From positions 186,001-250,000 of the forward strand of contig NZ_JASHJL010000001.1 in assembly GCF_030733205.1 (NCBI RefSeq): DNA of 64,000 nt, in the 5' to 3' direction. The notes below the pieces were generated by a model. It was not told where the DNA came from, searched no databases, and saw only the letters and a program-made list of their open reading frames with translations. Of this stretch, positions 10,082 to 18,630 are shown piece after piece; within the stretch, counting starts at the first letter, position 1; each line of letters starts with the position of its first letter. The position numbers were made by a program, and so were the translations under genes. The stretch is from Mameliella sp. MMSF_3455 (GTDB taxonomy: Bacteria > Pseudomonadota > Alphaproteobacteria > Rhodobacterales > Rhodobacteraceae).

Positions 10082-11454
10082 TGATCCGCTCGGGCCAGCG
10101 GGCCGTGCACCCGGAACGCCAGAGCCGCCAGCACGACGGCATTGGTGTTCGTGGTATACGACCCATTTGTAGACCCATCAGCTTCGTACAGGCCTTCGGG
10201 CCAGCCGCGTTCCGGATCCCCAAGGGCTGCCAGCGCCGTGACCAGTTCGCGTGTGTATTCGGTACCGAACAGAGCGTCCCAGGCGAAGGCGGTCTTCACG
10301 GTAACGGTGCGCTTGCTGTCCAGTCTTTCGCCGCTGAATGTCATGACCGCCCAGGGCGCTCCGCCCCCCCAGATTGTCGAGTAGATGAAATAGGGCGCCT
10401 CATCGAGATGCGACTCGCTCACCGCCGTCAGTTGTCCGGTTTCCCGCCAGCGTGCTTCCTGTGCCAAGTAGATGGCGCTGGCAAACCGGTGCGAACGTGC
10501 GTCGAACCCGAATTCCAACCCGTCAAAGACGTAGGGTTCGGACACCGTGAAGGCCGGGGTCACGTTCCGGTGAAGGCGATCGTCCACCGGAATGGGCTGT
10601 CCGGCCACTTCTTTCACCATCAGGTTCGCCTCGGCGTCATAGGCGTTTATGGCGTCGAACCCGTAAAGCATCATCGCCTTGGCCGCGTACTGACCGTAGC
10701 CGACCCGCCCCTCCTGATCCCGGCGCAAGCCGTTCTCACCTATGTTGCCGCCAATGAGCTGCCCGTCTTCGATCATCTGATCGAGGTCCCAGTGATCCAT
10801 GACGGCGGCCACCTTCGGGGCCAGATCCGGGTAACTGTTTTCCGCATGGCTCATGGCGGCGACCATGCGGGCGATGTCCAGCGCGGACCAGCCAAGGCCG
10901 CGTTCGACCGGTTTGTTGGTGTAATCCACCAGTTCGGCGGTCTGCACGTTGTAGGCCTTGTTCGGCAGGATGTCGTCGAACAGTCGGATCGTTGCCAGGG
11001 TGTCCAGCGCGCGGCCAAGGCGCATTTCGGCCTCGGACGAGTCGATCAAACCCAGCAGATCGGCCGAAATGACTGCCACGAAATAAGAGCCTGTCTCCCA
11101 CATGGTGGTTGATGGGTATTGATCGGCAGAGTTGACCAGCCCGGTTTCGGGGTTGGTGTTGTTCTCGAAATAGGTCCAGGCGATGCGCGCATGCGACAGA
11201 TCCCCGGTTCTGCTGGCCCCTGTCACCGCCAGTGGCAGGGGGTCGATCTTGTCGAATGCCTCGATCGGGGCTGGCGCATCAAGCGGCACCGAGAATTCCG
11301 CAGGTTGCGCCCGCGGGGAAGACGGCTTGGCGACGACGGGTGGGTCAGAGGGCATGTGCTCTTCCAAGGAAATGACAAGGGCAAGGCCACACCCCAGCGC
11401 CACCAGAAAGATGATATGGCTGCGAGCGTTTATCAGGTTCTCACGAAAACTCAT
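10078..11454 (-). CDS. DUF3131 domain protein, membrane-anchored (short paralogue)
   Basis: The 458-residue product has a single N-terminal membrane segment (about 12-30, IIFLVALGCGLALVISL) and no clear cleavage site, so it is probably anchored and periplasmic. The body carries DUF3131 hallmarks: AWTYFENNTNPETGLVNS, YPSTTMWETGSYFVAVISA, GWSALDIARM and GYGQYAAKAMMLYGFDA. It is a shorter paralogue of the protein at 14416-16155, sharing the motif order Y-F-E/K-x-x-x-N/F-x-P-E-T-G-L-V-N, YPSTT and SALDI-G/A-RM. DUF3131 proteins have an alpha/alpha-barrel-like look and often sit beside GT2 polysaccharide synthases, where a glycan-trimming or scaffolding role has been suggested. ATGA overlaps link it to genes on both sides. 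Confidence 0.8.
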   Translation of the reverse strand: MSFRENLINARSHIIFLVALGCGLALVISLEEHMPSDPPVVAKPSSPRAQPAEFSVPLDAPAPIEAFDKIDPLPLAVTGASRTGDLSHARIAWTYFENNTNPETGLVNSADQYPSTTMWETGSYFVAVISADLLGLIDSSEAEMRLGRALDTLATIRLFDDILPNKAYNVQTAELVDYTNKPVERGLGWSALDIARMVAAMSHAENSYPDLAPKVAAVMDHWDLDQMIEDGQLIGGNIGENGLRRDQEGRVGYGQYAAKAMMLYGFDAINAYDAEANLMVKEVAGQPIPVDDRLHRNVTPAFTVSEPYVFDGLEFGFDARSHRFASAIYLAQEARWRETGQLTAVSESHLDEAPYFIYSTIWGGGAPWAVMTFSGERLDSKRTVTVKTAFAWDALFGTEYTRELVTALAALGDPERGWPEGLYEADGSTNGSYTTNTNAVVLAALAFRVHGPLARADQ

Positions 11455-13283
11455 ACCGCTTGATCCTTATCGGGTTCGGGTGGTTGCCACATGGCCGCCG
11501 CAATAATGCCTGCCATGGCAAAACAATTGTTCAATCCCCAAAGCATGTTTGCAACGACGCCGCTTGCCGAATGGTTGGTCGTACCCAGCCAGAGCGCGCC
11601 AGCGCCCCAGACCATCCCGGCCAGCGTCAGGACGACGACGGCGATCTGCGGACGGACAAGTCCGAGAAAGTTCCCGGCCTGGCGGACCTTTGGCGTTACC
11701 TTGAAAGAGATCTTCTCGCCACGTGCCACGGTCATAATGGCCTTCAGGCCCAAGGGGAAAAACGAAAGGTAGCTGGACTTGGCCGCGTACCCGGCGATAC
11801 CCCAAGTGCCAACCATGATCGCCAGTTCCAATGTCACAAGAAACGGGATCAAGTGCAGGAAGAACTCTGCCGAATAGGCCGACACCGGCGATATGCCGGT
11901 GAACAGGTAGACCACCGGTGCAAACAGAAAGACGATGTTCCACAACGGTGCGAGGTAGGAATAGAAGGTCGTGCCATACATCAACCGCTGGCCCAGGGTC
12001 AGGCCCTTGCGGAAGATCGGATTGTCGTTGACCAGGATGTCTAGGCTGCCGCCCGCGTATTTAAAGCGCTGGACCGTCCATGTTACCAGATCCTGAGGCG
12101 ACAGCATTTTGCTTTCGACAATCGGATGCATCTTGGACTTCCATCCGCGCTCCCGGTCAGAGTGCAAGACGATGGACGTGTAGATGTCTTCGGAGACGTG
12201 GAACCGGTACGGCGTCAGCACTTCGTCGGCGGCGGCTTCGGTCTTGATTGCCTCCATGAGGTCGGGGGCGATGTCGCGCTCCTTGGACGACACCGTGACG
12301 ACCTCTTCGACGGCCCAGGTGCGTTCCTCGACCTTTTTGCCGAAACTGCGCAGGGCCGCCTCCATCACCGCCTCTCGACGGTGAATGGAACCCGCGCCAC
12401 AGCAGAAAGAAGCGTTCACCCAGTTCCGCCTGCGCTGGATGATGTCATAGAACATCTTGGGATCGTTGACGAAGGGATCATCGCCATAGGTCACCGGCCC
12501 GATCACCTTTTCGATTCCGCGCCCCAACAGACGCCCCGGTGCGCCCAGAAAATTGGCCAGCCGCGCGGGCAGGCGCTCACCCTCGGGAAGGTCATAGAAC
12601 CATTGCGGCGTCTGCACCCAGGCCATTTTCGGGTCGCGGAAGTAGCCCAGTGTATGTTCCAGCAGTGTGGGGAAGGGGCGCGTGTCGGCGTCACAGATCA
12701 CCAGGAAATCGCCGTGCGTTTCCTCCATCGCGTTGCGAAGGTTGCCGGCCTTGAAGCCTTCGTTCGTGGTGCGGGTGATATAGTTGGCGCCTTCGGATTC
12801 GGTGACGGCGCGCATTTCGGGCCGCCGGCCGTCGTCCAGAATGTGGATGCGCACGTCGATGGGATGCGGATAGGTCATCCGCTTGGCGTCCTGTATGCCT
12901 AAGCGCACCAATTCGGGGTCTTCGTTGTAGGTGGCAAACATCACGTCGACGACGATCAGCCGGTCGCCTTCGGGATGGTTCGGGTCTACGTCCCGTAGCA
13001 GGGCAGGCGGCTCTTCGAGTTTGACCGGTTCATCCTTCCATAGGTTGAACGCAAACAGCAACATCCCGAAGTAAGCGCAGGTTTCAGCCAGGGCCAGGGG
13101 CACGGCAAACCACATCGCATCGGGGTTCAACGATCCTGTCCATCGCCACCAGATGTACCAGCCCCCAACGACAAGCGCGACAATGACAAGGAATTGCCAC
13201 AACGCCTCTCTCCACGGGTCATAAACCAGCGGAGGCGGCGGAGTCCGGTGCTCGAATTTCAGGAAATAGTCGTCTTCGATCAT
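11451..13283 (-). CDS. cellulose-synthase-like family 2 glycosyltransferase (processive polysaccharide synthase)
   Basis: The start was set at the ATG at 13283 (MIEDDYFLKF), which forms an ATGA overlap with the preceding acyltransferase stop. An earlier in-frame start would run deep into that gene. The 610-residue product has two N-terminal membrane segments (about 29-47 and 57-81). A cytosolic GT-A domain follows with DDG (150-152), DAD (198-200) and the catalytic-base pair ED (365-366). The acceptor motif reads QRFKY (405-409) where synthases normally have Q(Q/R)xRW. About four further membrane segments follow. There is no PilZ domain, so direct cyclic-di-GMP control is not expected. It resembles CrdS/BcsA-type synthases. 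The product polysaccharide cannot be told from sequence. Confidence 0.88.
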   Translation of the reverse strand: MIEDDYFLKFEHRTPPPPLVYDPWREALWQFLVIVALVVGGWYIWWRWTGSLNPDAMWFAVPLALAETCAYFGMLLFAFNLWKDEPVKLEEPPALLRDVDPNHPEGDRLIVVDVMFATYNEDPELVRLGIQDAKRMTYPHPIDVRIHILDDGRRPEMRAVTESEGANYITRTTNEGFKAGNLRNAMEETHGDFLVICDADTRPFPTLLEHTLGYFRDPKMAWVQTPQWFYDLPEGERLPARLANFLGAPGRLLGRGIEKVIGPVTYGDDPFVNDPKMFYDIIQRRRNWVNASFCCGAGSIHRREAVMEAALRSFGKKVEERTWAVEEVVTVSSKERDIAPDLMEAIKTEAAADEVLTPYRFHVSEDIYTSIVLHSDRERGWKSKMHPIVESKMLSPQDLVTWTVQRFKYAGGSLDILVNDNPIFRKGLTLGQRLMYGTTFYSYLAPLWNIVFLFAPVVYLFTGISPVSAYSAEFFLHLIPFLVTLELAIMVGTWGIAGYAAKSSYLSFFPLGLKAIMTVARGEKISFKVTPKVRQAGNFLGLVRPQIAVVVLTLAGMVWGAGALWLGTTNHSASGVVANMLWGLNNCFAMAGIIAAAMWQPPEPDKDQAV

Positions 13284-14419
13284 GCGCCTGCTTTCGCCTT
13301 GCGCGCCTCCCACGGGGTCGGACCCAGCCCGATGGTCCACGCAAGAAGGCCGATTTTTGAGATGCCCAGTGCAACGAGGAAAGACCCCGGCAGCGCCACT
13401 GCGTATCGCAGGACGACGATGGCCGTCGGCGACATGGCGTCGGACAGGCCCGATGTGAACAGGGCGATGTCATAGAGGTCGATCACGGCAGGGTGCACCA
13501 GGTAGACCCCGAAGGTGTATTTCGCCAGCTTTGACCATCGCGACGACCAATCAAGATACTGCCCGCCGATAAAGATCAGGAAGATACAGATCGGCATCAG
13601 GAAGTGTCCGTAGAAATCCCAGCCGGTGCGGATACCCCAGTTTCCAGTCTCATAGGCCACTGCGAAGAACGGTATCGTCGCGACATAGGCGAGTGCCGCA
13701 AAGTAGAACCCGCCCCTCCGCAAGAGGCGGCTTTCTCCGCGCGGGATTCCGTCTTTCCACAGACCGTAGATGGCAAAGGCCGCGAGCCCGTATCCGACAT
13801 AGCCGAAAATCTTCAGCGCTCTCAGGATGTAATCGCGGATCTCGGGCTCCAGCCCCAGGCCCCAGACCCAGCCCTGGGTGTTGTTCATGATGCCCAGCGT
13901 AAGGAACAGCGTCATGCCCAGCACCGGATACCGCGTGGCGCCGCGCATCAGAGGATAGAACAGGAACAGCGCAAACAGCGTCGGCAGGAAGTGCATGTGA
14001 TACTGCACCTTGCCCAGCAGGAAATAGCCGAACCAGTTCTGAACCTCGGTCACCTGCGTCCAGATGTAATCGGTGTAGTTGAACGCCTCGGCCTTTAGCA
14101 GGCGGAAGAAGGCGTAGAACACAACCCAGAACGCAAAGGGAACCAGAAGGCGCTTTGCCTGCGTCCCGATGGCCGCGCTATAACTTGGCAGTTTTCGATC
14201 CACCCGCATTGCCATCAGGAACAGCGAGAAGAAGAAGAACATCTCCGAGCCGGAAAATTCGCCGATAGAGCGCAGGAATACGGGAATCAAACGTTCCGAC
14301 GGTTCGGCATCGGCAAAGGGTTTGCCGGCGAAGTCCGTCGTCGAGTGAATGAGCACGACGCCCATCGCAGCGAAAACGCGATTGGCGTCGAACCAGACGA
14401 GACGAGACTTTCCGCTCAT
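13280..14419 (-). CDS. acyltransferase 3 family membrane protein (polysaccharide O-acylation)
   Basis: The true start is the ATG at 14419 (MSGKSRLVWFDANRVFAAMG), which overlaps the upstream stop by ATGA. The reading frame is open far upstream, but that stretch is antisense-like, Arg-rich and overlaps the DUF3131 gene. The product is 379 residues with about ten hydrophobic helices. It carries the acyltransferase-3 (OafA/WcbT-like) signature FDANRVFAAMGVVLIHS, with the conserved His near residue 23, and a later YLVHPAVIDLY segment. Enzymes of this family move acetyl or succinyl groups onto sugars during envelope polysaccharide assembly. Lying between the DUF3131 and GT2 genes, it probably decorates the product of that synthase. 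Confidence 0.85.
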   Translation of the reverse strand: MSGKSRLVWFDANRVFAAMGVVLIHSTTDFAGKPFADAEPSERLIPVFLRSIGEFSGSEMFFFFSLFLMAMRVDRKLPSYSAAIGTQAKRLLVPFAFWVVFYAFFRLLKAEAFNYTDYIWTQVTEVQNWFGYFLLGKVQYHMHFLPTLFALFLFYPLMRGATRYPVLGMTLFLTLGIMNNTQGWVWGLGLEPEIRDYILRALKIFGYVGYGLAAFAIYGLWKDGIPRGESRLLRRGGFYFAALAYVATIPFFAVAYETGNWGIRTGWDFYGHFLMPICIFLIFIGGQYLDWSSRWSKLAKYTFGVYLVHPAVIDLYDIALFTSGLSDAMSPTAIVVLRYAVALPGSFLVALGISKIGLLAWTIGLGPTPWEARKAKAGA

Positions 14420-16155
14420 GGGTTGGTCGCTGCTGCAGGGGCGACACAGGACTTCGGCAAGACGCGGCGCGGCTTTGGTGCCGGCAGGTTGTGTTTCTCG
14501 GGCCGGCAGTCGGTTGCGGCGGTTTCTCCTGCCGTCGGGACCGGACGGCAATACAGGAATTCGTCCAGCGGGATCACGGGGGCGATCTCCACGCCTTCGC
14601 AATTGCAGCAGTTCACGACTTCTTCCATCAGGCGCGGATGACACTTGTTGTCGCGCAAGTCGGTGCCGGCGAAGGATGTGTTCCAGAATTGGGTGTTGGT
14701 CGAAACCTGCTGCAGGATCGGGCCTTGGACCTTGTACAGTAGGGCTGCCAGGATGATCCCGTTGTTGTTGGCCGACTGAAGAGGGATAAACCCGTTTCCG
14801 TTTTCGTACAGGCCCTCGTAGAAACCGACATCCGGTTCGTACAGATCGGCGACGCTTTCGAACAGCAGGTCGGTGTAATCCGTATCCCACAGCGCCCACA
14901 TCCCGATCGCCGCTTTGGCGGCAATCGCCGCACGATCCGGCTGATACTCGCCCGTTGGATCCAGGGTGTTCCAGGCATAGCCATCGGCAAAGATCGAATC
15001 GTAGACGAAGTAGGGTTTGCCGTTCACCTGGTGTTCGGAACGCGCTGTAATGATGCCGGTCTGCTCGTAACGGCGCTGCTGCACTAGATAGATCCGGTTG
15101 GCGAATTCCGCCCGCCATCCATGTGAGGCGGTCAGGCCGTCGTTGCTGCGATCTGTGGGCATATCCCAACCAAGTTCCAACCCATCAAGGATATAACCCT
15201 CGGTCAGGACATAGTTCTGGTTCTTGAAGACACGCGGATCGCGTCCGTCGTGGGGGACCTTGACGTCGTAGATCGTCGTATAGGCCAGAGGTTCGGGCGA
15301 CAGGGCGCGCGACACGTCAAAGCCCCAAAGCGCAAAGCCCTTGGCGGCGTATTCCTCGTATCCCAACCGGCCTTCCTGCACGTAGCGGGTCTTGCCGTCG
15401 CCCTGGGTGAACGAACCGAACATGCGGCCATCCTCGTTCACCAGGTTGCAGAAATTCCAGCGCATGGGGACGTTGTCGACACTGTTGGCAAGATGTGGGT
15501 GGCGTTCTTTGAGGATGCGCAGCCAGACCAGCATTCGACCGATGTCCAGCGCCGACATGCCAACCTCTCCCGGTTCGTTGGCATAGTTCACCTTGGCCCC
15601 GGTCTTGGTGTTGTACACCTTGTTCGGGGCCTCACCCCGGTACAGGTCAAGGTTGCGCAGCGTGTTGATCAGCTTTGTGGCGCGGGTATCGAATTCGCGC
15701 TTGTCGATGACACAAAGCTCGTAGGCGGCAACCAGTGCACTGATGTAGGACGCCGTGTCCCAAAGGGTTGTCGACGGATAGGACCCTACCGCGTTCACCA
15801 GGCCGGTTTCAGGCTGAAACCGCTTTTCAAAGTAGGACCACGCCGTGCGTGCCATCTTGGCTTCGCGCTCTGTCAAAGGCCCGCTGCGGCCAAAGTGCGC
15901 CTTCGACATGTTGCCCGGGCCGCGATTGCATTCCGCCGCGGGCTCGGCACCGTCGAAATTGATGATCAGCGGAGATTCCGAGGTGATCGTGACGCTGTTG
16001 TACTTGGCGCCGTTGACAGTCACGTTGTCGATCGTCACGGTTTTCGATCCCGAAGGCTTGGGGTCATCCTGCGCATGGACACCGTTGGGCGCGAGCAGGG
16101 CAAAACAGACCGATACACCGGCTGCGGCAGTCATGGTGAGGGTCTTGATCTTCAT
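14416..16155 (-). CDS. secreted DUF3131 domain protein (long paralogue)
   Basis: The start at 16155 (MKIKTLTMTAAAGVSVCFAL) gives a clear Sec signal peptide ending near VHAQDD and has GGAG seven bases upstream. The in-frame upstream extension lacks these features. The mature protein (total 579 residues) first has a short beta-like region with repeated valine/threonine (about 35-75). The DUF3131 domain follows, with TAWSYFEKRFQPETGLVNAV, YPSTTLWDTASYISALVAA, GMSALDIGRMLVWL and GYEEYAAKGFALWGFD. A Cys-containing tail (VVNCCNCEG, DEFLYCRPV) is absent from the short paralogue and could form disulfides or bind metal. It lies first among the structural genes of the cluster, 47 bases after the partner-switching genes. 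Confidence 0.82.
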   Translation of the reverse strand: MKIKTLTMTAAAGVSVCFALLAPNGVHAQDDPKPSGSKTVTIDNVTVNGAKYNSVTITSESPLIINFDGAEPAAECNRGPGNMSKAHFGRSGPLTEREAKMARTAWSYFEKRFQPETGLVNAVGSYPSTTLWDTASYISALVAAYELCVIDKREFDTRATKLINTLRNLDLYRGEAPNKVYNTKTGAKVNYANEPGEVGMSALDIGRMLVWLRILKERHPHLANSVDNVPMRWNFCNLVNEDGRMFGSFTQGDGKTRYVQEGRLGYEEYAAKGFALWGFDVSRALSPEPLAYTTIYDVKVPHDGRDPRVFKNQNYVLTEGYILDGLELGWDMPTDRSNDGLTASHGWRAEFANRIYLVQQRRYEQTGIITARSEHQVNGKPYFVYDSIFADGYAWNTLDPTGEYQPDRAAIAAKAAIGMWALWDTDYTDLLFESVADLYEPDVGFYEGLYENGNGFIPLQSANNNGIILAALLYKVQGPILQQVSTNTQFWNTSFAGTDLRDNKCHPRLMEEVVNCCNCEGVEIAPVIPLDEFLYCRPVPTAGETAATDCRPEKHNLPAPKPRRVLPKSCVAPAAATNP

Positions 16156-16202
16156 CAGCGTGCTCCGATCTCGATCTGCGGATACTCGATACGTTCTAGC
16201 GG

Positions 16203-16616
16203 TCATGTTCCCACCTGAAAGCCAAGCAATAGACGGTTTTTTCGCGCGACCGGCCCATAGTCCACCCGATCTGCACATTCCATGATCAGGCCCAGACCGC
16301 GACCGGATTCGGCCCATGCGTCGACCTGCGACAAGACATTCCCGTGCTGACGCAGGTCAAACGCCGGGGCGCCTACCGGATCGAACACCTCGACCACGAC
16401 CTCATGCTGGGTAGTGGTCAAGTGTATCTGGATCGGAATGTCCTTGTTGGAGGTCTCTGCATGCAGGACCAGATTGGTCAGGGCCTCGCTCAGGCAGATG
16501 CCGAAACGGGATTGCGCGACACCATCAAGCCGTCCTTCCACCTGTCGACCGAGGGCGACAACCATGGGGTCGACCGCCTCCAGATCATTGGACATATGGA
16601 AGGTCTGCACGGTCAT
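16203..16616 (-). CDS. anti-sigma/anti-anti-sigma type serine kinase (RsbW/SpoIIAB-like HATPase)
   Basis: The 137-residue single-domain protein has the GHKL ATPase boxes of the RsbW family: an N-box-like FGICLSEALTNLVLHA (E..TN), a G1-like DPVGAPAFD and a G2-like ESGRGLGLIMECADRVDY. In partner switching such a kinase phosphorylates a STAS antagonist and releases or binds a target. Its gene overlaps the STAS gene by four bases (16613-16616), and the PP2C phosphatase gene is immediately upstream. No sigma factor gene is visible anywhere in the window, so its target is unknown. The downstream polysaccharide genes make a biofilm or EPS output plausible. Confidence 0.85.
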   Translation of the reverse strand: MTVQTFHMSNDLEAVDPMVVALGRQVEGRLDGVAQSRFGICLSEALTNLVLHAETSNKDIPIQIHLTTTQHEVVVEVFDPVGAPAFDLRQHGNVLSQVDAWAESGRGLGLIMECADRVDYGPVARKNRLLLGFQVGT

Positions 16617-16957
16617 GACTTTTCGTTGAGACCTTGGATGGCCGCTGCTTCGTCCCTGTACAAGGTAAACACCCGGTCCATCCGGCAGATTCTGAACATC
16701 TGCTCGACGTCCGAGGACAAGCCGCAGACGACCAGATCGCCGCGATGACCGATCTTCTTCAGCACCCCGGTCAGTGCCCCAAGACCGGAAGAGTCGATGA
16801 AATTCGTGGCGCTGAAGTCGATCACGATCCGGTTTGCCCCCGCATCCACGAGCGCGACGACTTCTTCCTTGAAGGTCTTGGCATGTATGGCCGTCAGGCG
16901 TTCTACACCCGGTCTGATAACGGTGACATCGTTGCCATGGGTATTGGAGTGGATCAT
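16613..16957 (-). CDS. STAS-domain anti-sigma factor antagonist (RsbV/SpoIIAA-like)
   Basis: The 114-residue product is a lone STAS domain. The hallmark NFIDSSGLGALTGVLKKIG (about residues 51-69) contains the Ser that the cognate kinase phosphorylates (DSSGLG context). The neighbouring HATPase is its likely kinase and the receiver-PP2C protein its likely phosphatase. The genes are four bases apart upstream and overlapping downstream, so the three proteins should be made in fixed ratio. Confidence 0.87.
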   Translation of the reverse strand: MIHSNTHGNDVTVIRPGVERLTAIHAKTFKEEVVALVDAGANRIVIDFSATNFIDSSGLGALTGVLKKIGHRGDLVVCGLSSDVEQMFRICRMDRVFTLYRDEAAAIQGLNEKS

Positions 16958-16961
16958 CTGT

Positions 16962-18155
16962 TCATTTCCTCGTCAGAACCAGCACGGTCAAATCGTCTTC
17001 GAGCGCTGCGCCTCCGCGCCAGTCATGCAATGCCTCTACTATACGTTCCGGCAATTCGTGCGTATCCGCATTGCGGTTTTGGTGGATGGTCTGCCGGAGG
17101 CGTTCAGCTCCGAACGGGTTTTGCTGGGGATTGTCCGCCTCTTGCGCAGCATCGGAACAGATCACCAAAGTTCCACCCTGTTCAAAGCTCATCGTGTTGT
17201 TTTCATATTCGACATCAGGAAACATTCCCACCGGAAACCCCCCGTCTCCGACGGCTTGCGCGATTTCATTCGATGCGATGTAAAAGGGTGACGGGTAAGC
17301 GGCCTGGCAATAGTCCAAGCGACCCGTGTCGTTGTCGAGAACGCCGCAGAACATGGTGAAATAATCATCGTTTTCCGAAACACTGAAGCGTTTGTTCAGA
17401 TCAAAGACCAAAGCCGCGGGATTTGGCGAATTGCCATCCGCCATCACCATATTCGTGAAATACTCGCGCGTGATCAGGTGGCCGATCGCGACCGACAGCA
17501 ATGAGGCATGGATCCCATGTCCGGAAACATCCACGGCGTAGAAGCCGACCCGCTTGCCGTCGAGCGGAAAACAACCGAACATGTCGCCCGAAACCACGGC
17601 GGACGGCACGAAAGCCGATGCGATATGCGTTCCGAATATGTCCTCGTGCAGCTCGGGCAGCAGCTGCCGCTGCGCATTGGCCGCGGTCTTGAGATCGGTC
17701 TGAATCCGGTCGTTGGCTTCTTTCAGGATCCTGTGCTGTTCCGCCAGTTCACGCGCGTGATGGATAAGGCGCGACGCCGCACGCAACCGTGCCTGCAGCG
17801 CGGCCGTGTCGCGGCCCTTGCTTAGAAAATCGTCGGCCCCGGCCTCAAGCGCATCAGAGCGTATCTTTTCGTCAGCACTGCCGGTGATCAGGATGATGTG
17901 CACATAGTGGCCAAGGTCGAGTTCCCGCAACCGTTTGGTCAGTTCGATGCCGTCGATGACCGGCATTCGGAAATCGCTGATGACGATCTGTGCGCCCGTC
18001 TGCTGGACCAACTCCAAAGCGACCTTTCCGTTTTCGGCCGTAGAGCATTTGTAGCCAAGATTTTCGATGACCTTGGCGAGAAAAGCCCGCTGGATCAGGT
18101 TGTCTTCGGCAACTATGACTTCGAGTGGTTGGGTCATCGGAGCAAGGTTGGGCAT
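16962..18155 (-). CDS. response regulator with PP2C (SpoIIE/RsbU-type) phosphatase output
   Basis: The 397-residue product has a receiver domain (about 10-130: VIVAEDN acidic patch, phospho-Asp D61 in VISDFRMP, Thr in LITGSAD, Lys in FLSKGRD). A helical linker follows (about 130-165, HARELAEQHRILKEANDRI), then a PP2C phosphatase domain (about 175-397: SGDMFG, YAVDVSGHGIHASLLS, ICSDAAQEA, EDDLTVLVL) with the metal-binding aspartates in place. It should dephosphorylate the STAS protein when its receiver is phosphorylated, so it links a two-component signal to the partner switch. Two starts are possible: 18155 or MTQPLEV at 18137. No cognate histidine kinase gene is adjacent on this strand. The H-NOX/hybrid kinase pair is divergent, 475 bases away. 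Confidence 0.9.
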   Translation of the reverse strand: MPNLAPMTQPLEVIVAEDNLIQRAFLAKVIENLGYKCSTAENGKVALELVQQTGAQIVISDFRMPVIDGIELTKRLRELDLGHYVHIILITGSADEKIRSDALEAGADDFLSKGRDTAALQARLRAASRLIHHARELAEQHRILKEANDRIQTDLKTAANAQRQLLPELHEDIFGTHIASAFVPSAVVSGDMFGCFPLDGKRVGFYAVDVSGHGIHASLLSVAIGHLITREYFTNMVMADGNSPNPAALVFDLNKRFSVSENDDYFTMFCGVLDNDTGRLDYCQAAYPSPFYIASNEIAQAVGDGGFPVGMFPDVEYENNTMSFEQGGTLVICSDAAQEADNPQQNPFGAERLRQTIHQNRNADTHELPERIVEALHDWRGGAALEDDLTVLVLTRK

Positions 18156-18630
18156 TCAAGGGCTGTTCGGATTGAAGGTGCCGGACAGTGGCGCGCGTGG
18201 CGTCGGCAAATCCCCGCACAGGAAGGCGTGAGCGTTGGAGAAGCGTTGTGCTGCCACGATTCGACTGACCTTGTTTGACGGTAAGATTGCTATGCCGCGT
18301 ATTGATATCATTTTGATAACGTGCTCCGGTCGATCCGAGAATGCCCCCGGATGGGTCTTCAGCGGCGCAAGTGTCCCGACGCCTTCTCATTCGGATAGAT
18401 GACCAATCCCGATGCCCCGTGCAACGGGGAAAGGGAAGTCGACTTCGCCATTTGGAGCCTTGGGCCAACTCGCTATATTGGCGTCGGCGTGGCGCGCTAA
18501 TATGTTCGGCTTTGCCCCGCGGCACGACTGAGGCTGCAGACAGGCCATCATCGCGCTGCACGACTGCGCGGCGACGGGACAGAACTCAGGCCGCCTTTGC
18601 GATCTGAACACTAAGGAAAGGTCATCGCTG
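18156..18630. other. divergent intergenic region between partner-switch operon and H-NOX operon
   Basis: There is no gene I can support in this 475-base gap. It must hold both divergent promoters. An AT-rich stretch at about 18295-18325 (ATTGATATCATTTTGATAAC) contains the palindrome TTGATATCAT/ATGATATCAA and is the best candidate for a regulatory site or promoter of the minus-strand operon. The remainder is GC-rich without clear motifs. Confidence 0.4.

Noticed and set aside
14420..15169. N-terminal extension of the acyltransferase frame
   Set aside because: 250 Arg-rich residues overlapping the DUF3131 gene; the ATGA-coupled start at 14419 fits the family length.
9000..18155. Sigma factor gene for the RsbW-like kinase
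   Set aside because: Looked for on both strands around the partner-switch genes; none is present, so no canonical sigma-factor target is claimed.
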